From contig JAAZCF010000343.1 of NCBI GenBank assembly GCA_012513425.1, positions 1 through 6,103 on the forward strand: a stretch of 6,103 nt of DNA, read 5' to 3'. The position numbers and the translations under genes were made by a program. Shown here in pieces: positions 1 to 5,851 of the stretch. The DNA is from Bacteroidales bacterium (lineage in GTDB: Bacteria > Bacteroidota > Bacteroidia > Bacteroidales > UBA932). Under the pieces are notes generated by a model that was not told where the DNA came from, did no database searches, and worked only from the letters and a program-made list of their open reading frames with translations. Within the stretch, counting starts at the first letter, position 1. Every line of letters starts with the position of its first letter.

Positions 1-95
1 AACTTGGTGTGGATGTAGTTACGACTGTAGCCATCTTCCAACATATGCATATACTTTAATCTCTCTGCATATCCGTGTCTCTTTAATTTTGACAT
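1..95 (-). CDS. Insertion-sequence OrfA-like helix-turn-helix protein, N-terminal fragment
   Basis: The window edge cuts this gene, leaving 31 N-terminal codons that begin MSKLKRHGYAERLK and continue through LEDGYSRNYIHTK. The run of basic residues, followed by a short helix, an E-D-G-x-S turn and a second helix ending in a lysine, resembles the DNA-binding N-terminus of IS3-family OrfA proteins (IS150-like group). Such proteins normally bind the element's ends and are fused by frameshift to a DDE integrase, OrfB, which would lie outside the window to the left. The ATG at 95-93 directly follows the tail of a hairpin, an arrangement I recall from the left ends of IS150-like elements. The call rests on only 31 residues. 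A chromosomal helix-turn-helix protein is possible, but the hairpin context favours a transposase subunit. Confidence 0.55.
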   Translation of the reverse strand, partial: MSKLKRHGYAERLKYMHMLEDGYSRNYIHTK

Positions 96-96
96 A

Positions 97-134
97 ACAA
101 AACCCCGAAAGTTTTTTGTCTAACTTTCGGGGTT
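97..134 (-). terminator. Perfect 13-bp hairpin with T-rich tail; terminator of the esterase pair, carried by the IS end
   Basis: The arms AACCCCGAAAGTT (minus strand, 134-122) and AACTTTCGGGGTT (113-101) pair perfectly over 13 bp around an 8-nt loop. On the minus strand the stem is followed by TTGTT, so the tail reads TTTTGTT, matching an intrinsic terminator. On the plus strand the stem is followed by CGGGTC, so termination is one-directional. It would end transcripts from the two esterase genes (179-2518) and would also shield the transposase gene from outside transcription, a known trait of many insertion sequences. The tail ends at the base next to the OrfA-like ATG. Confidence 0.75.
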
Positions 135-178
135 CGGGTCAACTAAGTCACCCTCTATTGTTAATAACTAATAAAATA

Positions 179-1357
179 TTACTTGAACAAATAAGTAGAG
201 AAATCTTTGAGAGCGCGGCGCCATGTAAGCCATTCATGGGCAGTGCCTTGAGATTCAAAGTAGACGTGATTTACACCTTTTTGCTCAAGAAGTTTGTGGA
301 AAGCATTTACTCCGGTGTACATCTGTCCTGGCTCTTCTGTGCCAGTGCTTACATACAAGAAAGTGTCGCTGTTGTTGAAAGCCTCTACATCAGCCCAGAT
401 GCCGTTATAGGCAGTAGGAAATTGGTCATCACTGCGAACTTGACCAGAGCCGCTGAAACCACCCACATAAGCAAAAGCATCAGGATTGGTAAGGCCGATA
501 TTCCAACTGATAAAACCACCCATAGACAAGCCGGTAATAGCTCTGTGTTTGCGATCAGGAATTGTGCGATAGTTAGCATCAATCATTGGAACAGTTTCTT
601 CCATTATGACTTTAGATACGCCATCGAAGTTGAACATATTGCGAGGACCGCTTTCTGTAACATTAGCTAATTTGGCATAGCCGCGATCCATCACTACTAT
701 CATTTCTTCTGCCTGGCCGGCAGCAATCATATTATCCATGATGTTGTTCATCATACCTTGATTTGGCCAACCTGTCTCATCTTCTCCACCGCCGTGGAAC
801 AAATAAAGCACTGGATAGCTTTGCTTCAAATTGTCATCATAGCCTGCAGGAACATACACATAGCAGATTCTCCAAGCCTGAGTAAGCTCTGACCAATAGC
901 GTTGCATACGAACCTCTCCGTGAGGAACCTCTTGAGGAAGATAATAACTTTCACCAGCCTCAGGGATTTCCACACCGCTGGACATCATGCTGCAACCATA
1001 GAACAATTTGCTTGAAGGGTCAGCAACTCTGATACCATCAATAATGAGAAAATAGTAATGAAAACCAACTACCTGAGGGTCTGTAGTTACTGTCCAAACT
1101 CCGTTTTCACCCTTAGCCATGTCATAAACCTTTCCCAAGTCAAATTGAACTTTTTCTGCCTCTGGGGCTCTTACTGTAAAAGTCACACTGAGGTCAGGGT
1201 TAATCATCTGAGATTGGCCATTCACCAAATTGGTGGTAGCGGGACGGGACTCGGTCACAGGGGCAATCTTGTTGCCGGTGATATCATAAACAACTTGTTT
1301 CGAGCTGCACGACAGCAACAAAGCACATAAAGCAGCAATAGTTAATATTTTTTTCAT
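179..1357 (-). CDS. Secreted lipoprotein esterase, E-set plus CE1 / esterase-D alpha/beta hydrolase (downstream paralogue)
   Basis: This is a predicted lipoprotein carbohydrate esterase of 392 residues. It starts with MKKILTIAALCALLLSC, where LLSC is a lipobox giving Cys17 as the lipidated residue. Residues about 50-130 form an E-set (immunoglobulin-like) domain of the type found at the N-terminus of esterases, and about 145-392 form the alpha/beta-hydrolase domain. Visible catalytic features are HGGG at 188, the nucleophile elbow GLSMGG with Ser278, a probable acid in GTEEP (Glu341 or Glu342), and His374 in GTAHEW. CE1 relatives remove acetyl or feruloyl groups from plant polysaccharides; the actual substrate cannot be read here. 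An ATG 15 bp upstream, directly abutting the previous stop, is in frame. The later ATG is chosen because it has the typical MKK signal start and a Shine-Dalgarno sequence. It is the second gene of a two-gene operon with its paralogue. Confidence 0.85.
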   Translation of the reverse strand: MKKILTIAALCALLLSCSSKQVVYDITGNKIAPVTESRPATTNLVNGQSQMINPDLSVTFTVRAPEAEKVQFDLGKVYDMAKGENGVWTVTTDPQVVGFHYYFLIIDGIRVADPSSKLFYGCSMMSSGVEIPEAGESYYLPQEVPHGEVRMQRYWSELTQAWRICYVYVPAGYDDNLKQSYPVLYLFHGGGEDETGWPNQGMMNNIMDNMIAAGQAEEMIVVMDRGYAKLANVTESGPRNMFNFDGVSKVIMEETVPMIDANYRTIPDRKHRAITGLSMGGFISWNIGLTNPDAFAYVGGFSGSGQVRSDDQFPTAYNGIWADVEAFNNSDTFLYVSTGTEEPGQMYTGVNAFHKLLEQKGVNHVYFESQGTAHEWLTWRRALKDFSTYLFK

Positions 1358-1364
1358 TTTCAAA

Positions 1365-1370
1365 CCCTCC
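1365..1370 (-). promoter_or_regulatory. Shine-Dalgarno sequence GGAGGG deciding the start of the downstream esterase
   Basis: GGAGGG lies 7 nt before the ATG at 1357-1355 and immediately after the TAA of the upstream esterase gene. The spacing is ideal for that ATG, and the motif overlaps the alternative ATG at 1372-1370, which argues against using the latter. Strong Shine-Dalgarno sites are uncommon in Bacteroidota, which mostly rely on A-rich leaders. The site may support re-initiation by ribosomes finishing the first cistron. Confidence 0.65.
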
Positions 1371-1372
1371 AT

Positions 1373-2518
1373 TTAGAACTTAAATAATTTTTGAGAAAAT
1401 TCATAAAGACAACGTCTCCAAGTAAGCCACTCGTGAGCTGTGCCTTCTGACTGGTAGAACACGCTGTTGATGCCCTTTGATGCGAGCTTTTCGTGCATAC
1501 CTTGTATGTTGTTGCCCTCGACTGAGCCATTACCCATCCAAAGCAAATGATAGTCCTTGTTGAATTTTTCTGGGTCTGCAAAGACACCATTGAAAGCAGT
1601 AAGGAGTTCGTCATCATTCATGTATCCAGGTGCTCCTCCGCCGGCGCGACGAAATTCACCAATAACGATGATGCCACTGAAACCGGCCACTGCAGAGAAA
1701 AGCTCAGGGTGACCAAGGCCGAGATCATAAGCATTTTTCGCACCCCATGAAAGACCTGCCACGGCGCGGTGATCTCTGTCAGAAAGAGTTCTAAAATTGC
1801 TATCAATGAAAGGAATACAATCTTTTAGCATCATATCATAAAATGCTTCATCACCACCACGACCTTCCTGGCCGGCATAGTTACAAGCATTACAGTTGCA
1901 AACAATAATCATTGGTTCAGCTTTGCCTTCGGCAATAAGGTTGTCTAATATGACATCCATGAAGCCTTGATAGAGCCAACCGGTCTCATCTTCACCACCA
2001 CCATGCTGCAAATAAAGCACAGGATAGCGATTCTTCGAATTCGTTGAATATTCTGCAGGAGTATAAACCCAAGCCCTGCGATATTCGCCGCAAACATCAG
2101 AATAAAAAGTTACTGAACGGACGGCGCCCTGGGCAACATCTTTCTTTGGAGTGTAAAAAGCTGCATCAGCAGCACCGGGAATTTCAACGGCACTTGCATA
2201 ACGGCTCATTCCAAAAAATGTGTAGGTAGAAGGGTCTGCAAACTGCACACCTCCTGCAGATAGTGAATAATAGTGGAAGCCATCTACTTGTGGCTTTGTT
2301 GTGGCAGTCCAAACGCCTTGTTCATCTTTTGTCATTGGGTAAGAACCGCCGAGTTCGACAGAAAGAGCCTTTGCATTTGGAGCAGAAACAGAGAATGTTA
2401 CCGATTTGTCTGGATTGACTTTCGGAAATTCACGCTCAGACAGGTTGTAGGCAGAAGGCTGCGCATTCATCACTGTACAAGCTGAAATTGCTGTGATTAA
2501 TAAGATAAGTTTTTTCAT
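1373..2518 (-). CDS. Secreted esterase, E-set plus CE1 / esterase-D alpha/beta hydrolase (upstream paralogue)
   Basis: This 381-residue exported esterase is the first gene of the minus-strand pair. The leader MKKLILLITAISACTVMNAQ can be read as a type I signal peptide cut before Gln20, or as a short lipobox ISAC with Cys14. Residues about 30-113 are the E-set domain (F-x-V-S-A-P, GVW, GFHYY, ADP) and about 135-381 the hydrolase. Catalytic features are HGGG at 172, GLSWG with nucleophile Ser257, and His362 in GTAHEW. The acid is probably Glu334 in GSVEG, where many CE1 relatives have an Asp-containing loop. The region after strand VCNCNAC carries Cys207, Cys209 and Cys212, absent from the neighbour. 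A Gly-rich loop sits near 293-298. Shared blocks (YPVLYL, HGGGEDETGW, GTAHEWLTWRR) show that the two genes arose by duplication. The substrate is unknown; acetyl or feruloyl esters on hemicellulose or pectin are plausible. Confidence 0.85.
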   Translation of the reverse strand: MKKLILLITAISACTVMNAQPSAYNLSEREFPKVNPDKSVTFSVSAPNAKALSVELGGSYPMTKDEQGVWTATTKPQVDGFHYYSLSAGGVQFADPSTYTFFGMSRYASAVEIPGAADAAFYTPKKDVAQGAVRSVTFYSDVCGEYRRAWVYTPAEYSTNSKNRYPVLYLQHGGGEDETGWLYQGFMDVILDNLIAEGKAEPMIIVCNCNACNYAGQEGRGGDEAFYDMMLKDCIPFIDSNFRTLSDRDHRAVAGLSWGAKNAYDLGLGHPELFSAVAGFSGIIVIGEFRRAGGGAPGYMNDDELLTAFNGVFADPEKFNKDYHLLWMGNGSVEGNNIQGMHEKLASKGINSVFYQSEGTAHEWLTWRRCLYEFSQKLFKF

Positions 2519-2528
2519 AAGATTATAG

Positions 2529-2559
2529 TTTGACTAATTATACAAATGTAATAAATTTG
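2529..2559 (+). promoter_or_regulatory. Bacteroidota sigma-ABfr-type promoter for the GH97 gene
   Basis: TTTG at 2529-2532 is followed after exactly 19 nt by TAAATTTG at 2552-2559. This matches the Bacteroides consensus TTTG-N19-TAnnTTTG without mismatch. Transcription should start a few bases past 2559, leaving a leader of roughly 15-20 nt before the ATG at 2584. An in-frame ATG at 2530 lies inside the -33 box and so cannot be the start of the main transcript's protein. Confidence 0.75.
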
Positions 2560-2572
2560 CAAAGACTTAAAC
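2543..2572 (-). promoter_or_regulatory. Divergent promoter for the two-gene esterase operon
   Basis: On the minus strand TACATTTG (2550-2543) matches the TAnnTTTG -7 box. The -33 region is weak: GTTT at 2572-2569, 18 nt upstream, is the best candidate and is not a clean TTTG. The leader to the ATG at 2518 would be about 20 nt. This -7 box is one base away from the -7 box of the oppositely oriented GH97 promoter, so the two overlap. The weak -33 may mean that an activator is needed. Confidence 0.55.
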
Positions 2573-2583
2573 CTAAAACACCT

Positions 2584-4479
2584 ATGAAAAAAATAACTAT
2601 TGTCATCTTGCTGGCTGCCTTGTGCTTATCCGGCTGTGTTAGCAATGAACTCAGTTCACCAAATACAAAAATCAATCTTTCTGTTGATGCAGAGCCTCAG
2701 GCGTCTTTTTCCATTTTTTACGGAGACGAACTGATTGTTGATAATGCTGCTTTGGGATATATAACTGCCTCAAATGACTGGTCAGGAGAAGTTAAGTTGG
2801 TGGCTGCTTCTAAACCAAAACAAATCACTGATGATTATCAGATGCTAATAGGGAAGAGGCTGCATTGCGTCAATCAAGCCTCTGAGCGAACATATACCTT
2901 CCAAAATGAAGCAAAAGCAAAAATGGATGTGACATTTAGAGCTTATAATGATGGTGTGGCTTTCCGCTATACCCTTCATAGTAAAGGCGATGATATGGTA
3001 TTCTCAGAGCAGACAGTTTACCCTGTTGCCGATGGTTTGAAACGCTGGATGCAAAGCTATGATCCAGGCTACGAAGCCTTCTATCCGCTAACTGAAGATG
3101 GAAGTGCAAGCAATAACAGTTTTGGTGGTTTCGGTCGTCCAAGAAAGCCTAAGCACAACTATGGCTATCCTGCTCTTGTGGAACTTAACGAGTCTTTGTT
3201 CATGCTGCTGACAGAAGCAAATATTGAGAGAAATCACCCGGCTTCATGGATTGATAATGAAAATAACCAAGAGCAATACAAAGTGGTGCTTGCTTCGGAT
3301 TCGCTAGCTTTCAATGATACTTGGGTCTCTCCTTGGAGAGTGATGATGATAGGTCAACTTAGTGACATTGTTGAGTCTACTCTCGTGACAGATGTGTCTG
3401 AGCCTGCAAAAGTGGATGCTAGCTCTTGGGTGCATCCTGCCCCAGCTTCATGGGTTTATTGGGCATATAATCATGGCTCTAACGATTATCAAATAGTAAA
3501 AGAATACATTGACCTTGCCGCAGAAATGAAGTGGCCTTACACTTTGATTGATGCTGAATGGGATGTGATGAGTAATGGTGGAAACCTGGACGATGCCATC
3601 GCCTACGCATTGTCTAAAGGAGTAAAGCCTTTTGTATGGTATAATTCTGGTACCAATTGGGCGGGTCCTAATTCAGGAGCTCCGACTCCTTGGTATCGCC
3701 TCAATAAGCCCGAAGATAGAGAAAAAGAATTTACTTCCTTAAAAGAAAAGGGAGTAGCAGGCATCAAAATAGATTTCTTTGTGGGCGATGATGTGGAAAC
3801 TATGAATTATTACATTGACCTAGCAGAGGACGCTCTGAAGCATGAACTGATGATTAATTTCCATGGAGCAACCATCCCTCGTGGTTGGCAACGTACCTAT
3901 CCAAACCTTATGAGTGTCGAAGCTGTGTATGGCGCAGAATGGTATAATAACGGCCCAAGGCTCACTAACCGAGCTGCTCAACACAATGCTGTGTTGCCAT
4001 ATACTAGAAATGTCATCGGCCCTATGGACTACACACCCGGAACATTCTCTGATTCTCAAAATCCACATATCACTTCTCATGGTCATGAGCTTGCATTGTA
4101 TGTCGCTTTTGAATCAGGTATTCAGCATATGCCGGATCGCCCATCTGCATATAGAGAATTGCCTTCTGAAGTAAAAGAAGTCCTCAGTTCATTACCAACA
4201 GCATGGGATGACACAAAACTTCTTGCCGGATATCCAGGTGAAAGTGTCGTTATTGCTCGTAAAAAAGGTGATGTATGGTATGTTGCAGGTATCAATGGCA
4301 AAGATGAGCCTGCAAAGCTCAATTTCAGTCTAGACAGGCTGGATGGTTGTGGCACTCAGGTAATTCTTTTTGCAGATGGCAGCGACAACCGCAGCTTTGC
4401 GATTTCTCAAAAAGCGGCAGTAGATTTTACATCAGTAGATTGCCTCGAAAGAGGAGGCTTTTTGGCAGTAATTAAATAG
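2584..4479 (+). CDS. GH97 glycoside hydrolase lipoprotein, retaining type (alpha-galactosidase / beta-L-arabinopyranosidase-like)
   Basis: This 631-residue enzyme begins MKKITIVILLAALCLSGC, a lipoprotein signal with lipobox LSGC and Cys18. It has an N-terminal beta-sandwich (about 25-275), a (beta/alpha)8 catalytic barrel (about 295-535, with WVYWAYN, WPYTLIDAEWD, KPFVWYN) and a C-terminal beta domain (about 540-631). Asp397 in GIKIDFF fits the nucleophile of retaining GH97 enzymes and Glu452 in YGAEW the acid/base. Their 55-residue spacing equals that of Asp415 and Glu470, which I recall for the B. thetaiotaomicron alpha-galactosidase BtGH97b. Glu446, six residues before Glu452, fits a calcium ligand. 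Where inverting SusB-like enzymes have a base Glu, this protein has NFHGA. It probably acts in the periplasm on terminal alpha-galactosyl or beta-L-arabinopyranosyl residues. Overall length is close to the family's usual 620-740. An extended in-frame start at 2530 is rejected because it overlaps the promoter. Confidence 0.9.
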   Translation: MKKITIVILLAALCLSGCVSNELSSPNTKINLSVDAEPQASFSIFYGDELIVDNAALGYITASNDWSGEVKLVAASKPKQITDDYQMLIGKRLHCVNQASERTYTFQNEAKAKMDVTFRAYNDGVAFRYTLHSKGDDMVFSEQTVYPVADGLKRWMQSYDPGYEAFYPLTEDGSASNNSFGGFGRPRKPKHNYGYPALVELNESLFMLLTEANIERNHPASWIDNENNQEQYKVVLASDSLAFNDTWVSPWRVMMIGQLSDIVESTLVTDVSEPAKVDASSWVHPAPASWVYWAYNHGSNDYQIVKEYIDLAAEMKWPYTLIDAEWDVMSNGGNLDDAIAYALSKGVKPFVWYNSGTNWAGPNSGAPTPWYRLNKPEDREKEFTSLKEKGVAGIKIDFFVGDDVETMNYYIDLAEDALKHELMINFHGATIPRGWQRTYPNLMSVEAVYGAEWYNNGPRLTNRAAQHNAVLPYTRNVIGPMDYTPGTFSDSQNPHITSHGHELALYVAFESGIQHMPDRPSAYRELPSEVKEVLSSLPTAWDDTKLLAGYPGESVVIARKKGDVWYVAGINGKDEPAKLNFSLDRLDGCGTQVILFADGSDNRSFAISQKAAVDFTSVDCLERGGFLAVIK

Positions 4480-5373
4480 CTAAAAGCGATAGCCAAGACT
4501 TACATTTAGGTAGCGCGCTCCAATAGGGTTCATAATATCACCCTTGTTGATGTTGAGTGCTCCAAGGTTGTATGTACACCTCAAATCAAAGCTCTCAAGG
4601 AGATAACCAACTCCAAAACGTGCTCCTACATCACCGCGAGCCCCTAATGAGGCCACAGAGTGCAGGCCGGCATAAGCTCCAAATGATCCATACAGAGATT
4701 GTCCAAAAAATAAATCCAAGTTAAGGGGCAGAAGTAAGCTTATGCTTGGTGTCATATCAACAGCAGCAGGTAGAATAGAAAGTTCAAGACCGGTGCGGAA
4801 ACCAAGCTGGCGGCGGCTTCTATAACGTGCCTCTGCAAGAACTGTAATGCCTAAGCGGCTACCTTCAATGTTGGAGCAAGATCCCAAGCCAAGGCCAAGT
4901 CCAGCTTCAAGATCCCACCCTTTGACAAAGCCATCCTTAGCAGGAACATCAGTGTAGACTATATTTCCGTTACCTTTTTCACCTTCTTTCAATACCTCAG
5001 CTTTGTTTAAGAATGCTGAGAAATCAGCTTCTTCCATGACTCCTATTTTTTCATTGACGGCATCACCTTCTGTATTGAGGATGATAAAATAAGGAACCAT
5101 TAGTCCGTTTTTACAGAAAGCACCTTGATAAATGGCACCTACGCCGGTGCTGACATCTATCATAAGCACATTGAACTGACTCATGAGCTCTGCAATTGGC
5201 TTTTGAGTGAAGACAGTTTGCTTCATGTAATTGCATGGCTGACACCAATCAGCAGTAAATATCAGAAGAGAAGGCTTTTCTATGTCTTGAATGTACTGAG
5301 GCGCAATCTTTTGCGCAAAGCTTGACAGAGACAAAAGACTGACAAGAAAAAATGATAGTAGTAGACGTTTCAT
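4480..5373 (-). CDS. Exported thioredoxin-domain protein fused to a predicted 8-stranded outer-membrane beta-barrel
   Basis: I do not recognise this 297-residue protein by name. MKRLLLSFFLVSLLSLSSFA is a clear type I signal peptide cut before Gln21. Residues about 28-125 form a thioredoxin fold. The active site is ADWCQPCNYMKQTVF with Cys44 and Cys47, a pattern close to DsbD-gamma and thioredoxin_7 domains. Pro94 in MVPYF is the probable cis-proline, and strand YFIILN follows. After a charged linker (about 126-150), eight amphipathic alternating strands can be drawn between about 153 and 297. They end in YLNVSLGYRF, whose terminal Phe is typical of an outer-membrane protein recognised by the BAM machinery. 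With an even strand count, the thioredoxin domain would sit in the periplasm. It could reduce or oxidise cysteines of envelope proteins. Extra cysteines are at 87, 166 and 256. Its stop codon directly abuts that of the GH97 gene. The domain reading is firm for thioredoxin and moderate for the barrel. Confidence 0.8.
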   Translation of the reverse strand: MKRLLLSFFLVSLLSLSSFAQKIAPQYIQDIEKPSLLIFTADWCQPCNYMKQTVFTQKPIAELMSQFNVLMIDVSTGVGAIYQGAFCKNGLMVPYFIILNTEGDAVNEKIGVMEEADFSAFLNKAEVLKEGEKGNGNIVYTDVPAKDGFVKGWDLEAGLGLGLGSCSNIEGSRLGITVLAEARYRSRRQLGFRTGLELSILPAAVDMTPSISLLLPLNLDLFFGQSLYGSFGAYAGLHSVASLGARGDVGARFGVGYLLESFDLRCTYNLGALNINKGDIMNPIGARYLNVSLGYRF

Positions 5374-5379
5374 AATTAA

Positions 5380-5423
5380 TTATACAAATAGAGCTGCTAT
5401 TGGTTGGTACAAAAGCAGCTCTA
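5380..5423 (-). terminator. Intrinsic terminator downstream of gcvH
   Basis: The arms TAGAGCTGCT (minus strand, 5423-5414) and AGCAGCTCTA (5398-5389) pair perfectly over 10 bp around a 15-nt loop. On the minus strand they are followed by TTTGTATAATT, an interrupted T-rich tail. The hairpin starts 26 bp after the gcvH stop codon. The large loop and broken T tract suggest moderate rather than complete termination, so some transcript may continue into the thioredoxin/barrel gene. Confidence 0.6.
5385..5413 (-). promoter_or_regulatory. Weak candidate promoter for the thioredoxin/beta-barrel gene
   Basis: TCTATTTG (minus strand, 5392-5385) differs by one base from TAnnTTTG. A TTTG lies at 5413-5410, but with a 17-nt gap rather than 19. 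The position gives a leader of about 5-10 nt before the ATG at 5373, unusually short. The boxes overlap the terminator hairpin just upstream. Read-through from gcvH is the alternative. Confidence 0.3.
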
Positions 5424-5449
5424 CACACACATCACTTGATTTTTATAAA

Positions 5450-5824
5450 TCAGATTATTTCTTCGTACTGCGAAGCAGTCAGAAGAGTATCAAATTCCGA
5501 CACGTCGGAACACTTGATCTTGATCATCCATCCCTGACCATAAGGGTCACTATTGACAAGCTCGGGGGCTCCGTCTAACTCTTCATTCTGCTCCAAAACT
5601 TCGCCGCTCATAGGCATGAAAGCCTCAGCAACTGTCTTGACAGCTTCTATGTCTCCAAACTTTTCTTTCTGCGCAAGAGTCTCACCTACGGTTTGAATGT
5701 CAACAAATACAATGTCTCCAAGCTCACTTTGAGCGAAATCTGTAATACCTACTATAGCAATATTGCCGTCAAGGCTTACCCACTCATGGTCGTTTGTATA
5801 TTTCAGTGTATCAGGAATGTTCAT
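5450..5824 (-). CDS. gcvH: Glycine cleavage system H protein
   Basis: GcvH is the cytoplasmic lipoyl carrier of the glycine cleavage complex. It shuttles the aminomethyl group between the P, T and L proteins during breakdown of glycine to CO2, ammonia and methylene-tetrahydrofolate. The 124-residue length is normal for the family. Family hallmarks are visible: the N-terminal YTNDHEWV, then GITDFAQSELGDIVFVDIQ, then GDIEAVKTVAEAFMP carrying the lipoylated lysine Lys63, and the C-terminal NSDPYGQGWMIKIK. No gcvP, gcvT or lpd is adjacent, so the partners must be encoded elsewhere. The gene has its own promoter, overlapping the end of ruvA, and a hairpin terminator downstream, suggesting transcription as a single-gene unit. 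The start is supported by the standard family N-terminus. Confidence 0.97.
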   Translation of the reverse strand: MNIPDTLKYTNDHEWVSLDGNIAIVGITDFAQSELGDIVFVDIQTVGETLAQKEKFGDIEAVKTVAEAFMPMSGEVLEQNEELDGAPELVNSDPYGQGWMIKIKCSDVSEFDTLLTASQYEEII

Positions 5825-5851
5825 TTTTTATTGTCTATCACTTAAATCGCA

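Larger units (their letters stand above)
1..141 (-). mobile_element. Left end of an IS3-family (IS150-like) insertion sequence, partial
   Basis: Read on the minus strand from about 141, the sequence starts TGACCCGAACCCCGAAAG and continues GTTAGAC. It then forms a hairpin and runs into the OrfA-like ATG at 95. IS3-family ends start with 5'-TG, and IS150-like elements, as I recall them, carry a closely similar C-rich block followed by AAAGTTAGAC just before orfA. The exact outer boundary is uncertain by several bases, because the right end and any target duplication lie outside the window. The element would begin about 37 bp beyond the stop codon of the neighbouring esterase gene and is transcribed in the same direction. 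The copy could be complete or degenerate beyond the edge. Confidence 0.55.

Noticed and set aside
385..582. A 65-codon hydrophobic open frame on the minus strand, resembling a small membrane protein.
   Set aside because: It is an alternative frame of the esterase coding region, around the nucleophile elbow. The hydrophobicity comes from the frame shift of that sequence, and no separate start signal is visible.
116..670. A 184-codon open frame on the plus strand.
   Set aside because: It lies antisense to the C-terminal coding region of the downstream esterase, which has full catalytic motifs. The plus-strand translation shows no domain and begins inside the terminator hairpin.
1358..1372. Upstream in-frame ATG adding five residues (MEGLK) to the downstream esterase.
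   Set aside because: It overlaps the GGAGGG ribosome-binding site, and the extension would put a charged segment before an otherwise standard MKK lipoprotein signal.
2530..2583. Extended start for the GH97 protein, 18 residues longer.
   Set aside because: The ATG lies within the -33 promoter element, upstream of the predicted transcription start. The extension would also displace the lipoprotein signal from the N-terminus.
3820..4355. Several open frames of 77-88 codons on both strands within the GH97 gene.
   Set aside because: They overlap conserved GH97 catalytic and C-terminal coding sequence in other frames and show no recognisable domains.
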